The position numbers were made by a program, and so were the translations under genes. 64,000 nucleotides of DNA, taken from Botrytis cinerea B05.10. Its lineage: Eukaryota; Ascomycota; Leotiomycetes; Helotiales; Sclerotiniaceae. Below the pieces are notes generated by a model, which was given only the letters and a program-made list of their open reading frames with translations, searched no databases and had not been told where the DNA came from. Positions 34,260 through 43,577 of the stretch are shown here, in pieces (position 1 is the stretch's first letter; each line of letters opens with the position of its first letter). Where the stretch lies: positions 2,108,001 to 2,172,000 of the forward strand of contig NC_037318.1 of NCBI RefSeq assembly GCF_000143535.2. Direction: 5' to 3'.

Positions 34260-35201
34260 CAACCACCACCGCCGCCACGCCCACGCCCACCACTGCGACT
34301 GTATTATTGCTACTGCGGCACGAAACATCAACGCGCAAGAGCCCCCTCCTCCAAAAACAGGTACGTACCCAAAAGAAAAAGCAACCAGGCACCACTTGCA
34401 ATTCCGCATCCAAGCACCACCCCCAACTTCCGCAACCGTCAACCCGTATGTACCGCGTGCTGTATCATAACCGTACCGTACCATACCACCATCCCCCATC
34501 TTAACCTGGAACATTCTCCCAAGACTCGCCCCCTTCACGCACAGTTTTGGTCGAATCAGATTCCGCGATGCTCTGGAAAGTGATCGAATCGAGTAAATAA
34601 TTTCGCTGGACGGTACTAATTGCGATCCTTTTATCAGTTACCATTTTACCATTCCAGTCCCGTTGCCCATCTAACAACCAATACCATCCACGCTTACATC
34701 ATCCACCACATTTGCCTTTAAGGAGTACTCCTCGATCCATCACCGTTGCATTTCCATTTACAATCATATTACATACAATTACATCCACCCGCATCAGGTA
34801 AATTCATTCCTCGATTCATTCAATCAATCCAATCCAGTCCCATCCAGATCAATTCCATCCTGTCCAAGCCACCCACCCATTCGCCCTCTCTCCCTCTTTA
34901 CCGCTTTTCTCGGTGCTCGGCAACCAAGAAAAACAAGGCGCGCGGACGGCCTTTGCTCTTCCAGTTAAATTTCAGCCCATCTTTTTTTTCTTTCGTAGGC
35001 TGAGATAATAAACTCGGCTCAACCCAAAAATTCCCACCATTCTTAATCAAGTCTTCGTTAACCAGGTTTCTGCGACAAAGCAGGACAACAGCCTCTCCAC
35101 CACTTCCCCATAAGCAGTAAGGTCGTCGGCAACCACCTCAAAACAGTCATTCTCGTCATACCTTACCTCAATTAAGTTATCTTATAATAAATCTTATCAA
35201 A

Positions 35202-36051
35202 ATGGCCGACATCACGGATCAACACGACCAAAATTCCCCAACAGCTCTCGATGAACATGCTGTCGGCAATGGAAACCCAATTGCTGGATCCGATGCTCGT
35301 GGTATTAAACGCGCAAGACCTGCCACCGCCGATGACGACGATGACGATGATGATAAACCCGGTCGCGAAAGAAGAAAAATCGAGATCAAATTCATTACAG
35401 ATAAATCGCGTCGCCACATCACCTTCTCGAAAAGAAAGGCCGGTATCATGAAGAAGGTCAGTTCTCACTCGTTATTTCTGTCAACAATGATACGCGTCAA
35501 TGCAATACGACGCGCCTATCGTGTGCGAAATGGTAGCTGACTATATATGATTGCATTTTAGGCATACGAATTGTCAGTCTTGACTGGGACTCAAGTTTTG
35601 CTCTTAGTCGTGTCCGAGACTGGTCTTGTATACACTTTCACAACACCAAAGTTACAACCTTTGGTCACAAAGGCGGAAGGAAAGAATTTGATTCAGGTAT
35701 GCAAATGATTCAGCCTCACTCGGCTTAACAAGGACACGATGCTAACACCTATATTAGGCTTGCTTGAATGCGCCCGAGCCTTCTGGGAATGGTGAGAACG
35801 GAGTTGATGAGAACACTGTCGAATCACCCGAGGAGCCAACTCCACAACATTTACCTCCACAACAACAAGGTCGTCCTGGAATGCCTCAACAGGCACCACA
35901 AATGCATCAAGGTTATGGCGTTGGCGTACAAGGGCTATCGCAGGAACAGCAACAAGCTATTGCTTATCAAAATTATATGGCTCATCAACAACGAGGAGGT
36001 TATATGCCTCCACAAGCTGGCATGCCACAACCGCAGACACATCAATCATAA
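35202..36051 (+). CDS. MCM1: Mcm1-type MADS-box transcription factor
   Basis: Exons 35202-35456, 35562-35696 and 35758-36051 give 227 aa. An acidic D-run (residues 44-51) precedes the MADS domain. The MADS/SAM region runs from about residue 55 to 125: GRERRKIEIKFITDKSRRHITFSKRKAGIMKK, then AYELSVLTGTQVLLLVVSETGLVYTFTTPKLQPLVT across the first intron. This is the SRF/Mcm1 class (type I), binding CCW6GG boxes. It is usually a single essential gene controlling mating, cell cycle and development with partners such as alpha-box factors and Ste12. The C-terminus is a Gln/Pro/Met-rich activation-type tail (PPQQQGRPGMPQQAPQMHQG). Both introns are phase 0. The upstream spacer is unusually long (5.8 kb to PLS1). 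Confidence 0.95.
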
Positions 36052-37102
36052 TACAATCGCGAAGTCCCAGTACACGAGACGGGTCAAATAAGTCTTTGAA
36101 ACTTTGATACCCGGCACATAATGCAAGAGTGTTCTGCACCAATCGTGTCTTGCGGGGTTCGATTCTCTAATGTTGTTTCCGAAGGTGTTAAGGTGTCTTT
36201 TTTTTTTTTTCTTTCTATTATATGGGGGCTCTCTTTCATTTGGTCTGCACAGACGTATTTTCCACATCACCAAAACAGACACAATTTGCGATAATGAGAT
36301 TAATAAACCTTGCCACCATTTGGAATTCTGAATATGGTAAAAGGGAAGGGGGCGTGCAAGGCGGTTGGTTGGTGCGGGGGCTTTGGCAGGCAAGGTGGGC
36401 GGCCAATGTTTGGTTCTGCGAATTCCTCCTTTTTCTTCTGTTTCTCTCGTCTGAACGGTTGGGTTTTTGCATGGTGATGCATGCATGGTGACGGTGATGG
36501 TGGATGATGCATTGAAAGATAACATAGTTCATTCATGATGGGATGATATCAAAAGGATGGTTCGTGGGAAGTGGGTGCAGGTAATCAGGCAAATTTCTAG
36601 CTCGAGGTCAGGTCGTTGTAGCAGCTCTCTCTTGTACAGTAAAATCATTTGGGGATGAGAACTAAATGAAATAATTGGTCTGTTCAGAAAGTTTCTAAAG
36701 TGCGCAGTGATTTTCCTGACGATTTTGCAAGAGGGACTTTATCGGAATGAAAGAATGTTAAGTATGAAATAGATGAGATGAATTTGCTTCTGATGAACCT
36801 GGTAGTGTTCCGTTTTCTTGTGCATATCTGATAGATATATTTTGCTTTTGCTTTTGCTATACCTTGATGTCGCATGTTCGACCTGGTCTAGCTTTACTTC
36901 GTTTTGCCTTCGGCTTGCAGTTGCAGGTGCAGATCCGTTAGCCGTTAGGAGTTGATATGATATCGGATTTGATGGGTTATATGTGTATATGTATATATAT
37001 ATGTGTATATACATTATCTTGCGAACGTAGATAGGATTGGGGATATACTTTTGGAGGGAGAGGAAGCGAGGAGAGGGGGGTTGTTTGTTTATTGGGTTAC
37101 TT

Positions 37103-37190
37103 GGATGGATGGATGGATGGATGGATGGATGGATGGATGGATGGATGGATGGATGGATGGATGGATGGATGGATGGATGGATGGATGGAT
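37103..37190. repeat. (GGAT)22 tetramer array
   Basis: Twenty-two perfect units, about 1.05 kb past the MCM1 stop. Confidence 0.95.
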
Positions 37191-37311
37191 AGGTATGGGT
37201 ATGGGTATAGGTATAGGTATAATGGAGAGAGAGAGAGAGAGAGAGCTTAGCTTGAATGATGGGGGAGAGTATGAAAGGAAAGGAAAGGAAAGGAAAGGGG
37301 GGAGGAGGAGA

Positions 37312-37388
37312 GGGAAGAGGGAAGAGGGAAGAGGGAAGAGGGAAGAGGGAAGAGGGAAGAGGGAAGAGGGAAGAGGGAAGAGGGAAGG
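37312..37388. repeat. (GGGAAGA)11 heptamer array
   Basis: About eleven perfect pure-purine 7-bp units, 120 bp after the GGAT array, preceded by GGAAA repeats. Confidence 0.95.
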
Positions 37389-37504
37389 GCTTCTTCTGCA
37401 TTCTTATATCCGATCTTTTATCCCTGTATTCATAATATATGTATGTATACCTAGGTATCTATTCATGGATTTCAGCAGTGCTGAGTTGGTGCGTGGGTGG
37501 TAAA

Positions 37505-37533
37505 GAAGAAGAAGAAGAAGAAGAAGAAGAAGA
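37505..37533. repeat. (GAA)n trinucleotide run
   Basis: About nine GAA units followed by (TATTTA)-type hexamers up to about 37590. Confidence 0.9.
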
Positions 37534-38118
37534 TTATCCCATCTCACATTCATATTCATATTTATATTTATATTTATATTCATATTTATATTTGAAGTCC
37601 ATGATATATCATGTTAAACTATGTAATAATTAACTACTCTCTCCCCGCTCCCTTCTGTATTGCTTCACACTACCACTCCACTCCCCAATCTCTCTTTTGC
37701 TCCTTCTGCCTATACCTATTCCTCATTCCTCATTCCTTATTCCTTATTCCTTATTCCTTGTGCCTCAGCAAACTTCAATATCAATGCCAGCGCTCCCATA
37801 TATATACCTAGCATGCTTGTAATTCCTCCAAACGCCATCGGTCCATTCTTTCATTCGTTCTACTGTAATAGAAAGAGAAAATAACGAGAAGGGCAAGGGG
37901 GGAAAAAAAAAGGTAAAAGAAGAGCCAGACAAGAGTAGAAAGGAAAAGTATCATAGAAATAAACAACCAATCAATGTACAATAACGACCAACACCCAATC
38001 TTTCATATTCATCAACTCATCCCTAATAGGCTAGGTAGGAAACCTTCAATTTTCAAATTTAAAAAAACAAGACTAGAAAAATAAAAAAGCAGTATTCATA
38101 TATAAGGTATATGTATCC

Positions 38119-39816
38119 CTAACTACCCGTTCCAGTTTCCGAAGGACCAGCGTCCGACCCACCTACCCCCGCGATTCCCAGTCCCGTACCCGCACCCCCA
38201 TCACCACTAGAAGGAGGACCAGAACCTTTGTCATTCCACCCATCTCTATCTCTCCACCATTTCATCTTCCACCACCCACCTGTCGCATCTTGACTTTCTG
38301 ATCTCATAGATCGACGTTTCCTCGGTGTAGGACGAGCTGTAAAGCCCGGGAAGCCCGTTGAACGTCTTCTTCTTCTACGAGAAGAAGATACCTGCCGCTG
38401 AAGAAGTGAGGTATTTTCATCTGGAATAGGTGAGTCCATTCCCGCTTCCTCATCATAATTCGAGGGTCTAGGGAATGTCGATGCAGAATTTGGTCTCTTT
38501 GCTTTTGGTCTTGTAGGTGTCGATTTTGCATCATCATCTTCTAATTCACCCCAAATCTCATCTACTTCTGAAAGACGAACTGCTTTTCTCACATGTCTTG
38601 TTGCTCCAATAATCGTATCGAGTTTAGTGGTTGGAGTCATGGGTTCGTCGCTTAGGAGAGCTTGATGTTCAGATGTGATGGCGGCTTCTTCATCTGCGTT
38701 ACAGGACTCTGAAGAGTCGTTGTCAGTATCTTCGACCAGGCCGAGCCCGGGGGCAAGCGCACTTTGAGCTACAGCTGGTTGAGTCTGTTCTTCGTTGAGA
38801 CGCCAAGAGAGAGCTAGGACGCCGGATAGTAGAATGGCTGTCCCGAGAGCAATCAGCCCTGCATGTAGGGCGGATAGTCTGTCAGTCTGTTTGAAATATA
38901 TGAGGCCATCGAGAATGGCTATGATGTTATAGATGCAAAATACCAGTGGATATAGTACACTGGTGGATACTAATTTGAGACCGCGATGCAGGAAGTATAG
39001 CTGCGTGAGAGCCAGGAAGATGAGACCGAAGAGAATAGCCCATGATTGCCATCGATCAAATTGGTTGTGTCGATCAATAATTGTTCGGACCAACAGTTCG
39101 ACTGCTGATTTGGCTACCAATAAAGAGTGGGCTGACAATACTCCACTAATACATCCATATGCCAATCCTCTAAGGAGTCGGATTCGAGGACTTGCAGAGA
39201 TTCTTGGAACTCTCCCCAGAAACCAAGCAAGAGTGACTATTCCTGCAACCAATAAAGTCTGCATTATCATCCAAATAACAAAGGTTCGTCGCCCGAGAAG
39301 TAATAGTAGTTGATCCAGCGTATGAGCAGGCTCAGGAATAGCCCCAAATATAGCAATCAGGATCGCACCTGTCGAAACCAATAATGTCCCCCCCAAAGAC
39401 CATTTTGTAAATGGTTCGCCCAGTATCAAAGTTGCGCAAATAGAATTGAAGACCAGACCCGAAGCTTGTAAAGTCGACAATACAGGTAAAGGTAAAGTTG
39501 TTATTTGGATCGTACTGCCCACAAGATTCGATATGATAAACATGCCCATACCCAACTGCCATCTCCTCCTTCTATACGGCGGTCTTCGAACATGATGTGC
39601 CCCTTTCTCGTCTTCTAGAATATGTGATTTGCGTTGGAGGGTTAAACCGAGACTTTGGACACTCGTGGATATGAGTCCTACTAATATCCCAATCTGCCAA
39701 TACGTAAAAATGGTAGTTAGATAGCTGTGCAACGAATATTTGAACTATTTCCAGGACGAGAGACTTTGACTTACAGCCACACTTCCCCCAGGCGATAAGT
39801 CGCCGAGCTGTCCCAT
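38119..39816 (-). CDS. NIPA-like magnesium transporter (DUF803), multi-helix membrane protein
   Basis: Exons 39816-39775 (14 codons, MGQLGDLSPGGSVA) and 39693-38119, separated by an 81-bp intron (GTAAGT, CTAAC branch, GGCAG), give 538 aa. The short first exon restores a proper ATG and is supported by consensus splice sites, whereas the frame simply extended upstream would start inside the intron. The first 310 residues have about nine helices with the NIPA/DUF803 pattern: IGILVGLISTSVQSLGLTLQRK, LPVLSTLQASGLVFNSICATLILGE, and LVSTSVLYPLVFCIYNIIAILDGLIYF. Animal NIPA proteins transport Mg2+. The long cytosolic tail is acidic, then basic (SSSRRRRRRSTGF), ending in a Gly/Ser-rich stretch. It starts 585 bp from VMA4 in divergent orientation, so the two likely share a promoter region. 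Confidence 0.85.
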
Positions 39817-40400
39817 TACGATGTATTGCAAAGCTTCATTTGGTGCGGTAAAGTACCGTCCTCTGTTCGAGAAAGAGATTATATGGTGTAATAATTAAGT
39901 CTGAGAGAAACTCGTTGCGTAAGGTGATTGTTTCAACACGCGGTCAACATTAAGTCATATGCGATGTCCACCAGATCTCGGGCGTATGTATAACAATCGC
40001 AAGTTCGATATCCTGAGTCGCGATGCAAATTACTCCAAGAATCGCTCTCAATGAATCACAACAAATAGAATTCTGCAAATATGACAGTGCGAACAACGAG
40101 TTTCAGATGAAAGAGAAAGAATTTTGGCATGAATTATTCATTTCCCACGAGTCAAGGAACATTCCTCACCGTTCAAACAAATATACCTCGAGAATACGTA
40201 CACGCCACAGTATCACATGATCATTAATCGGGACGTCGCTTCCCTTATCGCTTCTGGACCTTGGAGCTATCCCAGGTTGTTAATCCCCAACCTTGTTGTT
40301 GCTATTGAAGCTCCAACGTTTCCAACGAATATCAACCTCTCTACATCTCTCGATTCCACACAATCTTCCCCAGTACTTTCACATTTATCGATCGCCCATC
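39817..40400. promoter_or_regulatory. Shared divergent promoter region, NIPA-like / VMA4
   Basis: A 584-bp spacer between two divergent start codons. No specific binding site can be assigned with confidence. Confidence 0.5.
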
Positions 40401-41328
40401 ATGTCGCACGCTCTTTCGGACGACCAGGTAAGTAGAGCTAATTCCAACAATCACTCCAGCCTCAAAATCCTATGCTAATGTTATATTTAGGTGTCGCAGG
40501 TACAGCTCCCCATCCTCTCCCCAAGGCTTCCTCTCCCCAGAACCGGCATTAACGCAATGTGAAAATAGGAGTTGAAGAAGATGACGGCATTCATCAAACA
40601 AGAAGCCATGGAAAAGGGTCGCGAAATCGAACTCAAGGCAAATGATACGTCTCCACCAACAACCCATTTTCCACCTGCCTCCCCCCTAACATACCCAAAC
40701 AGGAATTCGCCATTGAAAAATCCAAGCTCGTCCGCCAGGAAACGTCCTCCATCGACACGCAATATGAGAAGAAATTCAAGACCGCCCGTATGTCCCAACA
40801 AATCACTCAATCGACCGTCGCAAATAAGACTCGTCTCAAGGTTCTATCTGCTCGTCAGGAACTCCTCGATGGGATCTTCGAACAGGCGCAGGGAAAACTC
40901 AAGGAAGCTACGAATGATAAGGGTAAATATACGGAGATCTTGAAGAATCTTTTGTTGGAGGGAATGTATGCTTTGGACGAGGGGAAATTGCAGGTTAGAG
41001 GGAGAAAACAGGATTATGACCTCATCAAGAAGGCAATTGAGGAGGCGCAGAAGGTGTACAAGGAGAAGATGAAGAAGGACGTGACGGTGAGCATAGATGA
41101 GAAGAATCCTTTGCCGGAAGAATCGTAGGTTTCTCGAGTTTTAAGTGGGATAAAGTGGGAAGCTAACATTTGGATAGTGCTGGTGGTTTGTCTATTGTTG
41201 GTGGAGGAGGAAAGATTGATATCAACAATACTTTTGAGGAGCGTCTGAAGTTGCTCCAGGATAACGCATTACCCTCTGTTCGAACCACATTATTTGGTCC
41301 TAACGTCAACCGGAAATTCTACGATTAG
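40401..41328 (+). CDS. VMA4: V-type ATPase subunit E, peripheral stalk
   Basis: Proposed exons 40401-40427, 40491-40499, 40569-40637, 40703-41124 and 41178-41328 give 225 aa. Exon 2 is only 9 nt (Val-Ser-Gln), completing the conserved DDQVxQELKKM N-terminus. The protein continues MTAFIKQEAMEKGREIELK...EFAIEKSKLVRQE, a long helical coiled coil, then the globular end (LPSVRTTLFGPNVNRKFYD). Subunit E pairs with G in the stalk that holds V1 to V0 for vacuolar acidification. Odd point: the third intron has no GT donor in the right phase. A GC-AG intron (AAG|GCAAAT, 40638-40702) keeps frame but drops three residues usually present (ADE). The only nearby GT (GTCTCC) would shift frame. See findings. 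Confidence 0.92.
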
Positions 41329-41555
41329 TTGTTTGGTGGATGAGCGTCGTGTTTTGAGAGTCTCAAGGATGGAAGGAGGTATGAAGGAGCTTTGCACATT
41401 CCAATTATACAATATTGCAGGTTTTGTCGGTAGAGCGTGTATGATACATGAACATCAATATCATTAAATTGCATACAGAATGCTTGGTCTTGAAATACAC
41501 AGATCAATAGGACCTACTTTAGGTGTTACTCCCACATCTTGAGCGCAGCGCCAAT

Positions 41556-43577
41556 CTATTTTGCCTGCTTCACAAAATTAGACATGCCCTTTTGCATCCC
41601 CTCCAGAGATTCTCCCCGTTCATAATATCTTTTCGTCTCTTCATAAAACATGTTCTTTGGTTTCCGCCTAGTCCTCACCGTATGTTCTATTCTCCTCTCC
41701 ACTAAATTTAATATCCCACTTGTTTCCACCTTTGAGATGTGAGCGGCACCCGAAGCCATGATGCCGAAATTAGCAAATCGATCCGTCAACTCATCCACGT
41801 CTTTATTAAACTGTATCTCTGTATCTTCATCTGTTAGGTCTAGATCTTCGGCTCGTCCGTCGTCGATCCCAATGTCTAGGAGGAGAACTAGGGCCGAGAG
41901 TTCGGGATAATCGGTAGTACGAGTTATCTGAAAGGGGGGATCGTTGAGACGCTGGATGATGGAGGGGATGGAGAGGGATTTTCGGGGCGGTGAGAGGGAT
42001 ACGGGAAGAGAGGAAAAGAAGAATGTTAGGGCTAGGCGCCGACGGAGTTCGTGGAGCTTGGAGGAGCGAGTGGGGGGGATGGAATTTACTATGCCGAGAC
42101 GGAGAGAGGCGAGTTCGACGGCGTTGAAGAGGGTGGCGCAGATTATTTGGGACTATTGGGGGGCGGGAAGTTGGTTTATGTTTAGGACTGGAGTTTGAGG
42201 GCTGGAGGGCTGGAGAGGAGAACTTACGGATTCTTCCCATACATCTGGATCGATCCAAAGACATAGATTGTGCAGTGTTGTCTGTACCTGCGATAAGAGA
42301 TCTACTCTTTCTAATAAGACTGGATCTATGCCCAGTCTCAAAAGTATGCATATAACTTCCAGTCTAGTTTCCTGTTGGAGATACTTGGCTATTAGATTTA
42401 AGAGACCGATTAAAGCCCGGACTTTCGACCAAGGATGATCTGAATATGCATCTGATATGTCTAGACGTGGCTTTACTTTTTCAGATAGAGTGACTGCCGT
42501 ATTCGTAGCACCAACAGATTTGAACATCTTCCTAATGATCACAGGAGTAACCAGTCGATGAACCTGTTTCCGTGATATAGCCAAAACGGTAGAATAGGCA
42601 TTTCGAAGATCAGTCTGTTCTTCCCAACAGAAGTCATCTAGAATCCATTGAATGATCTCATCGGGCAATTTCTTTCGATACGCAATCATATTCTCCGCGA
42701 ACCCCGATACAAATGTTTGATGTCTGATCTGAGGCTCAGCGAGATCATTCTTCCAACTTTTCGGCAATGAAGATGTTGGGAATGGTCTCCTCTTAATCGT
42801 AGGAGTTTCTCCAGTTTCGAAAAAGTACCATCGACTGCCAACATTTCCAGCTTCTGTTCTCCTGACAGCCTTTAGGACTTTCTGAATGTCCTTTCCGCCG
42901 CCATCTTCTTTCTCCTCGTTTAATTTTCGTAGAATGCCGCCATGAATATCATCGTTGAATGCGGTAGGTTCATCATCTCCCATCTCCGTATCTTCCTGGG
43001 CTATTTCTTCCAACCTTTTTTCTTTTTCCTCGAGCGCTCTATCGGCCACCGCAGTTCCCATGAGATGTTTCAGATCGAATTTATATTGTGTTGTTTTAAG
43101 AGCCATGGGAGAGCGCTTGGCACTTGAGATTGGGCCATTTCTAAATCTGGAGGCCCTGGGAGATACCGGAGCTAGCGCGGAAGATGTCGCAATTGGCGCT
43201 GTGCGATTTGTCTTGAAGATCACGTCAAGATCTTCCAAAGAACTATCAGAATCGCCTTCGTCGTCTGAGCATGGAACAACGCCATTCGAGATATTAGAAG
43301 AGGATTGCGGAATGGTTATCGGTGGTGTTGATAACGAGGAGGTAGATTGTGGAGAAGATGGCGAAGAAGATGATTGTGGAGAAGACATAGATTCCATAGC
43401 AGCACTTGAGACTAAGCCTGTTGGCCGAGGGGTTGTGGAAAGTGAAGATCCGGATATTATCTGATCATTGTTGCGCGAAGTTGTGGATAGAGGGGTAGAT
43501 GACGATGTGGAAGCCTGTTGTGTCGGCTTGAAAAATTGGCGGATGTTTCCATTAGATTTACCCTTGGTTGAAGACAT
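41556..43577 (-). CDS. Putative CANIN/Nse6-like Smc5/6-associated protein
   Basis: Exons 43577-42228 and 42152-41556 (75-bp intron, phase 0) give 648 aa. Residues 1-280 are Ser/Thr-rich and disordered. They start with GNIRQFFKPTQQ, close to a PCNA-binding PIP box (x-x-I-x-x-F-F, with Asn in place of the usual Gln). From about residue 290 there is a helical domain (HQTFVSGFAENMIAYRKKLP, ILDDFCWEEQTDLRNAYSTVL, RLVTPVIIRKMFKSVGATN) continuing through the intron to an acidic LDIGIDDGRAEDLDL region and a basic C-terminal helix. The order of motifs (WExQxxLxxAYxxVL, IxxLF) recalls the FAM178/CANIN domain of SLF2/Nse6, which loads Smc5/6 at DNA lesions. This is pattern memory, not a search, so the family call is tentative; the gene structure is solid. 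It converges on VMA4, with 227 bp between stops. Confidence 0.5.

Larger units (their letters stand above)
29353..35201. other. 5.8-kb divergent spacer between PLS1 and MCM1
   Basis: No gene is supported. It holds a TAGATCA heptamer run, CACTCA/CATTCA repeats near 31910-31995, a 13-bp tandem repeat near 33088, and ACG/CAC trinucleotide runs near 34214-34259. From about 31.4 kb onward the plus strand is pyrimidine-rich, consistent with MCM1 upstream or leader sequence. Many open frames exist (for example 33855-34583), but they are low-complexity Pro/Ser/His/Arg-rich and inconsistent between frames. Confidence 0.45.
36052..38118. other. Convergent intergenic spacer with mirrored base skew
   Basis: This lies between MCM1 (+) and the NIPA-like gene (-). 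It is purine-rich at 37040-37390, with GGAT and heptamer arrays, then pyrimidine-rich at about 37630-38000, flipping near the GAA/TATTTA repeats at 37505-37600. Open frames are repeat artefacts. Confidence 0.55.

Noticed and set aside
33855..34583. 242-codon plus-strand frame before MCM1
   Set aside because: Low-complexity Arg/Pro/Ser sequence crossing trinucleotide repeats; no ATG context, no domain, competing frames equally open.
36110..36180. GGGGTTCGATTC, resembling a tRNA B box
   Set aside because: The flanking bases do not form a T-arm or an acceptor stem, and no A box lies at the right distance.
36739..37503. ORFs of 220 and 166 codons across the GGAT and GGGAAGA arrays
   Set aside because: Repeat translation on both strands, with no family resemblance.
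40572..40943. 123-codon frame running through VMA4 intron 3
   Set aside because: Reads the intron and then the wrong frame of exon 4; it is the by-product of the anomalous donor discussed in findings.
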